From: a virus
DNA length: 24,138 nucleotides
Strand: one strand, 5' to 3'
IMG/VR virus record: IMGVR_UViG_3300008110_000402
Location: 1-24,138 of that record
Below, piece after piece: positions 1 through 7,735 of this stretch; the stretch's first letter is position 1; each line of letters starts with the position of its first letter. The notes under the pieces were generated by a model that searched no databases, had not been told where the DNA came from, and saw nothing but the letters and a program-made list of their open reading frames with translations. The translations under genes and the position numbers were made by a program.

Positions 1-324
1 CTACAAAACATCAGAGAAGGTGAGCAGCGTAATGGGGTGCGTTACATAGAGGAAGATACGGTTATTAAATACGATGTCCTTTCCCCTTTATTTGGCTGGG
101 TTAGCCGAGAAGCCTGGATAGATTACAAGCCAATAAATTGGTATTCAGACGATATACAATGTCTAGAGATGAGGGCAAATGGTTTTGTAAACTATATTAG
201 TCGCTCGTATGTTCACCATGTAGGCAGCCAGACCATCGGCATGGATCACCAAAAGAACAACTTAGAGGCACAGGCATGGATCAAGGTATATATGCCAGAC
301 TTGTACAAGTTGTGGTTTAGTTAA
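1..324 (+). CDS. Probable GT2-type glycosyltransferase, C-terminal end (5' partial)
   Basis: The frame is open from base 1 to TAA at 322-324, so the gene starts upstream of the window. The visible 107 residues contain the cluster WYSDDIQC followed by an acidic and aromatic stretch and YVHHVGSQT. In family-2 GT-A glycosyltransferases a W-x-x-[DE]-D segment is followed by a small hydrophobic strand and a metal-binding His, and this tail matches that pattern. It would transfer a sugar from a nucleotide sugar. The nucleotide-binding DxD half is outside the window, so the assignment rests on the C-terminal pattern alone. A second glycosyltransferase lies at 8077-8706. An internal GTG at 37 is in frame but is unlikely to be the start, because the frame continues upstream. 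Confidence 0.5.
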   Translation, partial: LQNIREGEQRNGVRYIEEDTVIKYDVLSPLFGWVSREAWIDYKPINWYSDDIQCLEMRANGFVNYISRSYVHHVGSQTIGMDHQKNNLEAQAWIKVYMPDLYKLWFS

Positions 325-375
325 AAAAGCGTTAAAATTGTCTTGGGCAAGTTCGCCTTAAATTCTCTTGACACC

Positions 376-744
376 ATGAAACCACAAAAAACTACGATTA
401 TGATCGGTCTGCTGGGCGATAAGCCTAAGATGGGCGAAAAAGAAGAAGGTGGTTTGCTGGCAGAGGACAAAAGCTCATGCCCATTAGCCACTCAAGATGC
501 CGATATTAACAAGGGCAACATGAAAAAGGCCGTTCTCACAGCCAATTATGGCGAGAAAGGCGATGGCGAAGGCAAGTGTAAGGCTTGTGAATACTTCTGC
601 ACACCAAAAGAAATGCCTGATTGCGGACTAGAAAAGACAATGGGCTACTGCGAAATATACGACTTTATGTGCAACCAGAACAACGGATGCGATGCCTGGG
701 AAGCTATTGGCGAAGAAGAAATGGAGATGGAAGATGAAGAATAG
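376..744 (+). CDS. Cysteine-rich small acidic protein, possible metal binder
   Basis: 122 residues from ATG 376. An upstream TTG at 343 and a second ATG at 400 are alternatives, and none has a strong Shine-Dalgarno, so the start is uncertain. Eight cysteines occur, seven packed between residues 68 and 105 as C-x2-C-x3-C-x7-C-x8-C-x6-C-x5-C, ending in the motif CDAWE. The C-terminus is a run of Glu, Asp and Met. Such spacing suggests zinc or iron-sulfur binding or disulfides. Short Cys-rich proteins resembling high-potential iron-sulfur proteins are seen in environmental phages, but I cannot assign this one to a named family. The 3' end overlaps the next gene by 11 bases. TTGACA at 368-373 looks like a -35 box but has no well-spaced -10. 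Confidence 0.6.
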   Translation: MKPQKTTIMIGLLGDKPKMGEKEEGGLLAEDKSSCPLATQDADINKGNMKKAVLTANYGEKGDGEGKCKACEYFCTPKEMPDCGLEKTMGYCEIYDFMCNQNNGCDAWEAIGEEEMEMEDEE

Positions 745-892
745 TCTTTACGGAAATATTAACGCCAAGAGAAAGCGTATCGCTGCTGGATCAGGCGAGA
801 AGATGAACAAAGTAGGCAGTAAAAACGCTCCTACGGCCAAAGACTTCAAGCAAGCAGCCAAAACTGCCAAGCCAATGAAGGCCAAAAAGTAA
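734..892 (+). CDS. Short Lys-rich conserved phage protein
   Basis: 52 residues from ATG 734. This start is preferred over the upstream in-frame ATG at 692 because GGAG at 723-726 and the GGAAG next to it lie just before it and because it gives the typical N-terminus SLYxNIxAKRKRI. The protein has 13 Lys and 2 Arg against 2 acidic residues, no hydrophobic segment, and a tail of repeated A-K units. From memory, proteins with the pattern NIxAKRKRIAAGSGE are frequent small ORFs near phage terminase genes, with no established function. The charge suggests nucleic-acid binding, which is inference. It overlaps the Cys-rich gene by 11 bases and its TAA directly abuts the methyltransferase start in the same frame. 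Confidence 0.7.
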   Translation: MKNSLYGNINAKRKRIAAGSGEKMNKVGSKNAPTAKDFKQAAKTAKPMKAKK

Positions 893-1417
893 TTGGCACA
901 TCAGCAACAGTTTGATTTTGTAAGTACAGTAGCTGAGGTTTTACCTAACAACTTTGCTAAATGCAAGGTATTGGAAGTAGGTAGCCTAAACATCAACGGT
1001 AGTGTAAGGCAGTTCTTTACAGACTGCGACTACATTGGAATTGACTTAGGCGTTGGGCGAGATGTAGATGTTATATGCCAAGGGCAAGACTACGATGCCC
1101 CAGACAATACATTTGATACAGTAATCTCTTGTGAGTGCTTTGAGCATAACCCTGATTGGGTAGCAACATTCGCCAATATGCACAGAATGGTAAAGCCTAG
1201 CGGTTTAATCGTTATGTCCTGCGCCACTACAGGCAGAGCAGAGCATGGCACTAAACGCACCAGCCCAGGAGATGCTCCATTCTGCGGAGATTATTACAAG
1301 AACTTAACAGAGCAAGACTTTGTAGATAATTTTGATATAGACAGTATGTTTTCTGTTTATGAATTTGGAATAGGAGAGGCTACTAAGGATCTCTACTTTT
1401 ATGGGGTTAAGAAATGA
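893..1417 (+). CDS. SAM-dependent methyltransferase, class I
   Basis: 174 residues with a Rossmann-type methyltransferase core. Motif I is VLEVGSLNINGS at 26-37, an acidic residue after the second strand is Asp51 (YIGIDLG), motif IV is FDTVISCECFEH at 74-85, and the post-core segment MHRMVKPSGLIVMS is at 96-109. This matches the type-11 methyltransferase family, which moves a methyl group from S-adenosylmethionine to a small molecule, sugar, protein or nucleic acid. The substrate cannot be read from sequence. No DNA-methylase DPPY/NPPF motif is present, so DNA adenine or cytosine N-methylation is unlikely. The start is TTG 893, directly after the previous TAA; it is kept because the N-terminus MAHQxQ is usual in phage relatives and no good later start exists. 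The ATGA at 1414-1417 overlaps the next gene. Confidence 0.8.
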   Translation: MAHQQQFDFVSTVAEVLPNNFAKCKVLEVGSLNINGSVRQFFTDCDYIGIDLGVGRDVDVICQGQDYDAPDNTFDTVISCECFEHNPDWVATFANMHRMVKPSGLIVMSCATTGRAEHGTKRTSPGDAPFCGDYYKNLTEQDFVDNFDIDSMFSVYEFGIGEATKDLYFYGVKK

Positions 1418-1575
1418 AGATGAGCAAAAAGCAAGCCAAGATCGGCAAGGTAATGGGCGAGTACAAAGAAGGTACTCTACATTCCGGCAAGGGTGGCAAG
1501 GTAGTTAAGAATCCTAAACAAGCCATTGCCATTGCTATCTCAGAGGCAACCAAAAAAGCTCGTTATAAAAAATGA
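1414..1575 (+). CDS. DUF6496-like short basic protein
   Basis: 53 residues, reading from ATG 1414 to TGA 1573-1575. Translation gives the pattern KIGKVMGEYKEGTLHSGKGG followed by a KNPKQAIAIAISEA segment. This is the signature I associate with DUF6496, a small protein family of unknown function in phages and bacteria. It has 14 Lys and 1 Arg against 3 Glu. The QAIAIAxSEA helix is also seen in small bacterial proteins linked to plasmids and phages. Start and stop overlap the flanking genes by 4 bases each (ATGA at both ends), which implies translational coupling and supports this as a real gene despite its size. Confidence 0.8.
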   Translation: MKMSKKQAKIGKVMGEYKEGTLHSGKGGKVVKNPKQAIAIAISEATKKARYKK

Positions 1576-1862
1576 AGATCAGGGATGCCGCCAAGATATT
1601 TGAGCGCATAGGTGTAGCTGGGTACAACAAGCCCAAAAGAACTCCTAACCATCCCACTAAAAGCCATGTAGTAGTCGCTAAAGAAGGCGATCAAGTCAAA
1701 ACAATTCGCTTTGGTCAGCAAGGCGTTAGTGGTAGCCCTGCTAGAGAAGGCGAGTCAGCAGCAGATAAAGCTCGTAGAAAGTCATTTAAAGCAAGACACG
1801 CCAAGAACATTGCCAAGGGCAAAATGTCAGGTAGTTATTGGGCATCTAGAACTAAGTGGTAA
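1572..1862 (+). CDS. Conserved phage protein with RFGQQG and RxxxxKARHxKN motifs
   Basis: 96 residues. The N-terminal third has HVVVAKEGDQVKTIRFGQQG, which looks like a short beta unit. The C-terminal half is a basic stretch with RRKSFKARHAKNIAKGKMS and a final aromatic YWASRTKW. From memory, this combination (FGxQG, then KxFxARHxxNI, then YWxxxxW) recurs in many tailed-phage genomes close to terminase or head genes, with no assigned function. The conserved Arg-His segment could bind nucleic acid or phosphate, which is inference. It overlaps the DUF6496-like gene by ATGA and is followed by a 50-base gap before the terminase small-like gene. Confidence 0.7.
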   Translation: MKIRDAAKIFERIGVAGYNKPKRTPNHPTKSHVVVAKEGDQVKTIRFGQQGVSGSPAREGESAADKARRKSFKARHAKNIAKGKMSGSYWASRTKW

Positions 1863-1912
1863 AACTGTTGTAGAATAGCAACATCATCAACCATTAACCC
1901 AAAGGGAATGGA

Positions 1913-2242
1913 ATGGAAAACGCTATAGAAAACAATAATGTAGAAGTTGCGCCAACTAATAAGGGTGGTGCGCCTTTAGGTAATCAGAACGGCAAGAAGG
2001 GAAAGCTGTTCTACAACCAACTTAGGATCGCCTTAGTTCAAGAGGATAGCCGTAAGCTGCGTACTATTGCACAAAAGCTAGTAGATGCAGCAGAGCAGGG
2101 TGAGCCTTGGGCTATCAAGGAAGTGATCGACAGGGTAGATGGTAAGGCCGTACAAGCTACAGAGATTAGCGGTGTAGATGGTGGACTATTAGAAACCCTA
2201 AACACAATCAACATCGTACTTAAAAAGCCTGATGGAGCTTAA
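1913..2242 (+). CDS. Terminase small subunit-like protein (DUF5681-like)
   Basis: 109 residues from ATG 1913, preceded by the purine-rich AAAGGGA at 1901-1907. The motif GGAPLGNQNGKKG at 18-30, a basic glycine-asparagine hook, is followed by predicted helices and the segment GEPWAIKEVIDRVDGKAVQ. This is the layout of proteins next to the large terminase in many phages and annotated as DUF5681 or small terminase. A small terminase recognises the packaging site on concatemeric phage DNA and presents it to TerL. Position directly before terL, with an 11-base overlap, supports the role, but I see no clear helix-turn-helix, so the call is moderate. Confidence 0.65.
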   Translation: MENAIENNNVEVAPTNKGGAPLGNQNGKKGKLFYNQLRIALVQEDSRKLRTIAQKLVDAAEQGEPWAIKEVIDRVDGKAVQATEISGVDGGLLETLNTINIVLKKPDGA

Positions 2243-3482
2243 TGTAGAGTTCCCAGAGAAACTAGAGTTTCTGTTCCAACCGAGCAGATACAAAGTTCTC
2301 TATGGTGGCAGGGGGTCTGGTAAGTCTTGGGGTGTGGCTAGGGCATTGCTCGTTATTGGCCTGCAAAAGAGTACAAGGGTGCTATGCGCCAGGGAGTTCC
2401 AAAACTCCATTAGCGATTCTGTTCATGCACTGCTGGCAGATCAGATTAAGTCTATGGGGTTAGAGGACTTCTACGAAATACAGAATACTGCAATATACGG
2501 TAAGAATGGGACAGAGTTCCTATTTGCCGGATTAAAGCACAACATCACGAAGATTAAGTCTTTTGAGGGTGTAGATGTCTGTTGGATTGAGGAAGCACAA
2601 ACAACCAGTAAATCAAGCTGGGATACGCTGATTCCTACAATCCGTAAGGAAGGCTCAGAGATATGGATTACATTCAATCCTGAGTTAGATACAGACGAAA
2701 CCTACAAGCGATTTGTAGTGCAGCCACCTAGTAATGCAGTAACGCAGAAGGTGAACTGGTCAGACAATCATTGGTTTCCAAAAGTTCTACAAGATGAGAA
2801 GGATGATCTCAAAGAACGAGATATAGATGCCTATCTCAACGTATGGGAAGGCAATACAAGGCAAGTATTAGATGGCGCTGTCTACGCTAAAGAGTTAAGG
2901 CAGGCGCAGGAAGAAGGCCGCATCAAGGACATTAACCAAGATAAGACTATCGAGGTAAGTACATTTTGGGATATTGGCTGGGCAGATATGACTAGCATCT
3001 GGTTTGTGCAGACGATACCAGGCGGTGAGGTAAGGGTCATAGACTTTTATCAAGACTGCCAAAAGCCTATAGATCACTATGTAGAAGTTCTACAGAATAA
3101 AGGCTATGTCTATCGAAATCATTGGCTGCCGCACGATGCCGAGAACAAAAATATGACAGGCAAGAGCGTTAAAGATATTATGCAGAATATGAACCTGCCG
3201 GTAAGGATAACCCCTAGACTGTCTATATCAGAGGGAATTAACGCAGCTCGTATGCTAATGAACAGATGCTATTTTGACCAAAACAGATGCGCTGAAGGTC
3301 TACAAGCATTGCGGCATTATCGGTATGATGTAAACCCAGATACTAAAATGTTTAGTGATAAACCCTTACACGACCAGCACAGCCATGCTAGTGATGCTTG
3401 GAGGTACTGTGCGGTAGCGTTAGATGAGCAGCCAAACAACTGGAACAAAGCAATTAAGATCAACACAAAATGGATAGTCTAA
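2232..3482 (+). CDS. terL: Terminase large subunit (packaging ATPase and nuclease)
   Basis: 416 residues with both terminase domains. The ATPase half has Walker A GGRGSGKS at 25-32, Walker B VDVCWIEE at 114-121 and the coupling motif TFNP at 147-150. The RNase H-like nuclease half has candidate metal ligands Asp247 (FWDIGW), Asp302 (LPHDAEN) and Asp388 (HASDAWRY). The pattern fits the Terminase_3/PBSX-type large terminase family. The protein drives phage DNA into the procapsid through the portal and cuts it at the end of packaging. It overlaps the upstream small-terminase-like gene by 11 bases and the portal gene by 13, as expected for a coupled packaging operon. Length is normal for the family. 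Confidence 0.95.
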   Translation: MELNVEFPEKLEFLFQPSRYKVLYGGRGSGKSWGVARALLVIGLQKSTRVLCAREFQNSISDSVHALLADQIKSMGLEDFYEIQNTAIYGKNGTEFLFAGLKHNITKIKSFEGVDVCWIEEAQTTSKSSWDTLIPTIRKEGSEIWITFNPELDTDETYKRFVVQPPSNAVTQKVNWSDNHWFPKVLQDEKDDLKERDIDAYLNVWEGNTRQVLDGAVYAKELRQAQEEGRIKDINQDKTIEVSTFWDIGWADMTSIWFVQTIPGGEVRVIDFYQDCQKPIDHYVEVLQNKGYVYRNHWLPHDAENKNMTGKSVKDIMQNMNLPVRITPRLSISEGINAARMLMNRCYFDQNRCAEGLQALRHYRYDVNPDTKMFSDKPLHDQHSHASDAWRYCAVALDEQPNNWNKAIKINTKWIV

Positions 3483-5521
3483 TGGATGAAGGCACACTAA
3501 AAGGCATACTTGATGCCGAAATAGATAACGCTATTGGCTTTATCGAGAGCGAAACTACAGATGACCGTAGAAAAGCCCTTGAATACTACAATCGTTACGA
3601 GTACGGCAATGAAGTAGAAGGCCGTAGCCAAATCGTTACAGGCGAAGTAGCCGAGGTAGTAGATGGTGCGTTGCCACAACTATTGCGTATCTTTACACAG
3701 TCGGATGAGATTGTGCGCTTTGAGCCTAAAGGCCCAGGCGATGAGGAAAAAGCCAAGCAAGCCACAGAGTATGTCAATTGGGTAATGAATCGTGATAACG
3801 ATGGCGTATTGCTTATGCACAATTGGTTTAAGGATGCGCTCTTGCAAAAGAACGGAATCGTTAAGGTCTATTGGGATGAGAAGGTAGATGTTACCAAAGA
3901 AAAGTATCAGAACCTAACGCAAGACGAAGTGGCAATGCTGCTCAATGATCCAGAGGTAGAAGTAGTAAACCAAAAGACCACAGAGATAGCTCCAGCAGGC
4001 ATAGATGAGATGGGGATGATGATTCCACCTATCTTCTCTTACGATGTTAAGCTCAAAAAGACCAAGAAAACTGGCAAGGTAATTGTAGAGAATGTGCCGC
4101 CAGAGGAGTTCTTGATCTCTAAGAAAGCTAGGACTATTGCTGATGCTCCATTTGTAGCCCATAGAAGGCTTGCTACTCGCTCAGAATTAACTGCAATGGG
4201 CTTTGATAAAGATATTATTGAAAACCTGCCTACTTATGCAGACCTAACCTATAACCAAGAGAATGTGGCTCGTTTCGATCAAGGTGAGCAGCCAAGCGAT
4301 CAGGCAAGCCTAGACTTTTCCATGCAAGAGATTGAGGTAATGGAAGTCTATATCAAGGTAGACTTTGATGGCGATGGCATTGCTGAGTTGCGTAAGATTA
4401 CCTACGCTGGCACAGAAATCCTTGATAACGAGGAGGCAGACTTTGTGCCGTTTTGTTCCGTCTGTCCTATCCCTATGCCGCATAAGTTCTTTGGTCATAG
4501 CCTGGCAGATCGAGCAGTAGACATTCAACTGATTAAATCTACAGTAACTCGCCAGATCCTAGACAATCTCTACATGACCAATAGCCCTAGAATGGGCGTA
4601 GTCGAAGGCCAAGTAAACCTAGACGATCTATTAACCGTTACAGCTAATGGCATCGTGCGTATGAAGAATACGCAAGCCATTATCCCATTGACAGTACCAG
4701 CAACCGCAGGCCAATCATTCCCACTCTTGGAATACTTGGATTCTGTACAGGCTAAGAGAACTGGTGTATCAGACCAGATGAACGGCCTTAATCCAGATGT
4801 GCTACAAAACAGCACAGCTACAGCCGTTGCAATGATGCAGAGTAGCGCCGCCGGTAAGGTGGAGTTAATTGCTAGGGTATTTGCTGAAACAGGCGTAAAA
4901 GACCTATTCCAGAAGATTCTACAACTGCTCTGCAAGTACCAAGATAAAGAGCGTATTGTCCGTCTGCGTGGCAAGTATGTATCCATTGATCCTAGAGAGT
5001 GGACTAATGGCTTTGACATCTCTATCAATGTCGGTCTAGGTACAGGCAACAAGCAAGAGCAGATGGCTATGATCGCTATGGTTCTAGGCAAGCAAGAGGA
5101 GATCCTCAAGACTGCCGGTATCAATAACCCATTGGTAAGTCTGTCAAACTACAGGCAAACCCTAGGTCGGTTTATCGAGGCTGCTGGCTTTAAGGACTCT
5201 AACGAGTTCTTTATGGAGATTACCCCAGAGCAAGAGCAGCAGATGGAACTGCAAGGCCAACAACAGCAACAACAGCAAGATCCAGCAATGGAGGCTTATG
5301 TAGCCCAGATGCAGGCTAAGATGGCAGCAGATAACGCCAAGGCAGAGAACGATATACAGATTGCCCAGGTTAAGGCAGAGGCTCAGATCAGGCTAAAGCA
5401 GCAAGAGTTTGAGATGACAATGGCGCTCAAGAAACAAGAGTTTGAATACGAGGCTCAGTTAAAGGCTTTGCAGTTAGGCGCAAAACTATCACCAACGGCT
5501 AATATCCCTAATGTCATATAA
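3470..5521 (+). CDS. Portal protein (SU10-like)
   Basis: 683 residues. The position directly after terL and the N-terminal pattern (DAEIDNAIGFIESE, RSQIVTGEVAEVVDGALPQL, then NWVMNRDNDG and a VYWDE strand) are those of large portals of the SU10/podovirus type. Portals form a dodecameric ring at one capsid vertex through which DNA passes. The C-terminal part has a run of seven Gln (597-603, encoded by CAA/CAG units at 5258-5278) and then a long charged coiled coil to about residue 670, which probably forms the barrel or crown inside the head. ATG 3470 overlaps terL, and an in-frame ATG at 3482 would remove only four residues. Glutamine-tract length may vary between relatives. Confidence 0.88.
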   Translation: MDSLMDEGTLKGILDAEIDNAIGFIESETTDDRRKALEYYNRYEYGNEVEGRSQIVTGEVAEVVDGALPQLLRIFTQSDEIVRFEPKGPGDEEKAKQATEYVNWVMNRDNDGVLLMHNWFKDALLQKNGIVKVYWDEKVDVTKEKYQNLTQDEVAMLLNDPEVEVVNQKTTEIAPAGIDEMGMMIPPIFSYDVKLKKTKKTGKVIVENVPPEEFLISKKARTIADAPFVAHRRLATRSELTAMGFDKDIIENLPTYADLTYNQENVARFDQGEQPSDQASLDFSMQEIEVMEVYIKVDFDGDGIAELRKITYAGTEILDNEEADFVPFCSVCPIPMPHKFFGHSLADRAVDIQLIKSTVTRQILDNLYMTNSPRMGVVEGQVNLDDLLTVTANGIVRMKNTQAIIPLTVPATAGQSFPLLEYLDSVQAKRTGVSDQMNGLNPDVLQNSTATAVAMMQSSAAGKVELIARVFAETGVKDLFQKILQLLCKYQDKERIVRLRGKYVSIDPREWTNGFDISINVGLGTGNKQEQMAMIAMVLGKQEEILKTAGINNPLVSLSNYRQTLGRFIEAAGFKDSNEFFMEITPEQEQQMELQGQQQQQQQDPAMEAYVAQMQAKMAADNAKAENDIQIAQVKAEAQIRLKQQEFEMTMALKKQEFEYEAQLKALQLGAKLSPTANIPNVI

Positions 5522-5747
5522 CAAGTCAGAACGGGCTAGAGCCTATTTGTCAGATGAGTTCTTCCTAGAACTTGTTGAAAGTCAAAAATTGTTGTATTCT
5601 AACAACATATTTGGCAGTAATGAATACGATGTAGAAGTGCGAGAAAAGAACTTTCTCAAACTTAAAGTGATGGATGAATTTATAGCGACAATCCAAGCAT
5701 TAGCTGATGAGAAGCAAATTGCAGAGAAACGCTGGAAGATTTTATAA
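5511..5747 (+). CDS. Small conserved protein between portal and scaffold
   Basis: 78 residues, overlapping the portal end by 11 bases. It is predicted to be mostly helical and charged, opening with an ARAYLSDEFFLELVESQ segment and with no membrane segment or Cys. Small helical proteins with a similar A-x-x-L-x-[DN]-[DE]-x-F opening often sit between portal and scaffold in related phages. They have no settled function, though a role in portal or scaffold nucleation is possible. I do not recognise a named domain. The reading frame is clearly coding because it is coupled to portal and followed by the scaffold ribosome-binding region. Confidence 0.65.
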   Translation: MSYNKSERARAYLSDEFFLELVESQKLLYSNNIFGSNEYDVEVREKNFLKLKVMDEFIATIQALADEKQIAEKRWKIL

Positions 5748-5768
5748 CCACCTTAAAAGGTAAACAAC

Positions 5769-6728
5769 ATGAGTGAAAACACCAATCCTGTAGAGGGAAG
5801 TGTTAATACGGTAAACGATGCGGCTAACGCATTTTTGTCTATGATGGATTCACCAGAGGAGAAAGCGCAAGCTCAATCGCAATCTGAAGAATCGGAAGTA
5901 TCGGATTCAGACGAATCCTACGAAGATGAAAGTGCGGAAGAAACTGTAGAGTATGAGGATGAGCCTCCTGCAACAAAGACATTCAGAGTCAAAGTTGGCA
6001 ATGAAGAAGTCGAAGTTTCAGAAGATGAACTCCTTAGTGGCTACAGTAGGACAGCAGACTATACTAAAAAGACTCAGGCTTTGGCTGAAACTCGTAAGGC
6101 TGTAGAGGCCGAGAGAGCGCAAGTCGAAGAAGCTAAGAAGATGCGTGATCTTTACGCACAACGCTTAGAGGCTATCGAGAGTGTTCTACAAAGTCAAAAC
6201 TCTGTAGAGAACTTGCAAGAACTAAAGGAAACCGATCCTATTGGTTATGCAATAGCGGTAGCAGAGCGTAGTGAGAAGGAAAAGCAACTTCAAGCTGTAC
6301 AAGCTGAAAGACAGAATCTTGCAAAACAGCAGGATGCCGACAGACAGCAGGCATTACAGAAACATCTTGCAGAGGCAGCAGAGCAACTGAAAGAGGCGAT
6401 TCCAGAGTTTAGGGATGCCGCTAAAGCTGAAATTGTGCGTAGGGACATTCGTAATTACGCAAAATCAATCGGATTTAGCGACCAAGAACTAGCTCAAGTG
6501 TATGACCCTAGAGCAGTTAAAACGCTATACAACGCAATGATGTACGAAAAGCTATCCGGCAATAAGGGTGCAGCCGTCAAAAAAGTACAGGATGCGCCAA
6601 AGGTATTAAAGTCTGGAACTTCCAATCCTGGCAGTTCACAGAATGAACAGATGAAAAAGCAGTTTTCTCGCCTAAAACAAACTGGTAAGAAGGCTGATGC
6701 AGCAAAACTTTTTGAACAATTTATTTAA
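5769..6728 (+). CDS. Head scaffolding protein
   Basis: 319 residues. The N-terminal third is very acidic (about residues 29-66, rich in Glu, Ser and Asp), followed by a conserved short motif around 76-99 (VGNEEVEVSEDELLSGYSR, residues 76-94), then a long predicted coiled coil from about 100 to 215. The C-terminal 50 residues are basic. This acidic, helical, basic-tailed layout immediately before the major capsid gene is typical of phage scaffold proteins, which guide coat assembly and leave before or during packaging. The ELLSGYSRxADYT-type motif recurs in scaffolds of this group. AAAAGG at 5755-5760, shortly before ATG 5769, serves as ribosome-binding site. No protease domain is visible. Confidence 0.82.
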   Translation: MSENTNPVEGSVNTVNDAANAFLSMMDSPEEKAQAQSQSEESEVSDSDESYEDESAEETVEYEDEPPATKTFRVKVGNEEVEVSEDELLSGYSRTADYTKKTQALAETRKAVEAERAQVEEAKKMRDLYAQRLEAIESVLQSQNSVENLQELKETDPIGYAIAVAERSEKEKQLQAVQAERQNLAKQQDADRQQALQKHLAEAAEQLKEAIPEFRDAAKAEIVRRDIRNYAKSIGFSDQELAQVYDPRAVKTLYNAMMYEKLSGNKGAAVKKVQDAPKVLKSGTSNPGSSQNEQMKKQFSRLKQTGKKADAAKLFEQFI

Positions 6729-6737
6729 GGAATAATC

Positions 6738-7682
6738 ATGGCAACATATCAAACCTATACCTCGATTGGTAATCGGGAAGATTTATCGGATGTAATCTAT
6801 TCTATTTCGCCAACAGATACCCCAATCATGTCATCTATTGGCAAGACCAAGGCAACTGCTGTTTATCATGAGTGGCAGACTGACTCTTTGGCAGCTAACA
6901 CTACTGCTAACGCATTAGTTGAAGGTGCAACTGCATCTGACATTACTGTTTCTCCTACAACTCGTTTGGGCAACTATACCCAAATCGTTGGTAAGACAGT
7001 TATGGTTTCTGGCACTTTGGAAGCTGTAGATAAGGCTGGTCGTAAGTCTGAGAAGGCTTATCAATTGGCTAAAGTATCTTCAGAGATCAAGCGTGACATG
7101 GAGACGATTATTACTGCAAACCAGGGCCAATCTGCTGGTAACGCATCTACAGCTCGTACATTAGGCGCTTTGCTCTCATACATTAAGAGCAACACAAGCA
7201 AGAATGGTACTGCTACTACCGGTGTAGACCCAGTAACTGTTGGTGTTTCTACTCGTACAGATGGTACAACTCGTACCTTCACAGAAGCAATGCTCAAGAC
7301 TGTTATCGCATCTGTATTTACCAATGGCGGCACACCTTCTGCTTTGTTTGTTAGCCCAACCCAAAAGCAAGTAGTATCTGGCTTTACTGGTTTGGCTGCA
7401 CAACGCTACCAAGTGCCTACTTCTGGTCAAGCGACAATCCTAGCTGGTGCTGATCTTTATCAGTCCGACTTTGGCGTATTGTCAATCGTTCCAGATCGTT
7501 TCATGCGTACTCGTGATGCTCTCATCCTCGATCCTGAGTATGCAGCATTGGCTTTCTTACGCCCATTCCAGACCAACGAGCTGGCTCGTGTAGGTGATGC
7601 AGAAAAGACACAAATCTTGGCTGAGTTCACCTTGGAAGTTCGTAACGAAGCTGCACATGGCGGTGTTTTCGATCTGTCATAA
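6738..7682 (+). CDS. Major capsid protein (SU10/DUF5309 type)
   Basis: 314 residues with the opening GNREDLSDVIYSISPTDTP, which is the hallmark of the DUF5309 or SU10-type major capsid family (HK97 fold). It forms the icosahedral shell. It is preceded by AAGGA, strongly placed before ATG 6738, and followed by an intrinsic terminator, both suited to high expression. The codon use is visibly more uniform than in neighbours (many GCT, GGT, ACT and CGT codons), as expected for the most abundant protein. The N-terminal arm, the E-loop region around 60-110 and the C-terminal VRNEAAHG segment are all present, so the gene looks intact. Confidence 0.92.
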   Translation: MATYQTYTSIGNREDLSDVIYSISPTDTPIMSSIGKTKATAVYHEWQTDSLAANTTANALVEGATASDITVSPTTRLGNYTQIVGKTVMVSGTLEAVDKAGRKSEKAYQLAKVSSEIKRDMETIITANQGQSAGNASTARTLGALLSYIKSNTSKNGTATTGVDPVTVGVSTRTDGTTRTFTEAMLKTVIASVFTNGGTPSALFVSPTQKQVVSGFTGLAAQRYQVPTSGQATILAGADLYQSDFGVLSIVPDRFMRTRDALILDPEYAALAFLRPFQTNELARVGDAEKTQILAEFTLEVRNEAAHGGVFDLS

Positions 7683-7694
7683 GTAATGTAGAAT

Positions 7695-7723
7695 AAGGGG
7701 ATTGGGAAACTGATCCCCTTTTT
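7695..7723 (+). terminator. Intrinsic terminator after the capsid gene
   Basis: The stem AAGGGGAT (7695-7702) pairs perfectly with ATCCCCTT (7713-7720) across a 10-base loop, and the T run extends to 7723. It lies 12 bases after the capsid stop and before the AGGAG (7726-7730) of the next gene. It would trim or reduce transcription past the capsid gene, giving more capsid than tail mRNA, or protect the capsid mRNA 3' end. Confidence 0.85.
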
Positions 7724-7735
7724 CTAGGAGAATGT

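Noticed and set aside
368-398. TTGACA with TACGAT as a sigma-70 promoter
   Set aside because: Spacing is 19 bases and the -10 is weak. It lies across the start of the Cys-rich gene, which would leave that gene without its own start.
1863-1912. TGTAGAAT before the small-terminase-like gene as a -10 box
   Set aside because: There is no credible -35 at 16-18 bases, and GTAGAAT also occurs within coding sequence here (for example near 13402) and just before the terminator at 7688, so it is likely a common word.
4570-5124. Minus-strand open frame of 184 codons inside the portal gene
   Set aside because: The plus-strand portal frame spans it with family-like sequence. The antisense product has no recognisable motif and no ribosome-binding site, so it is a composition artefact.
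5588-5606. GTTGTATTCTAACAAC inverted repeat as an operator
   Set aside because: It is within the coding region of the 78-residue protein and is a short imperfect palindrome with no second copy.
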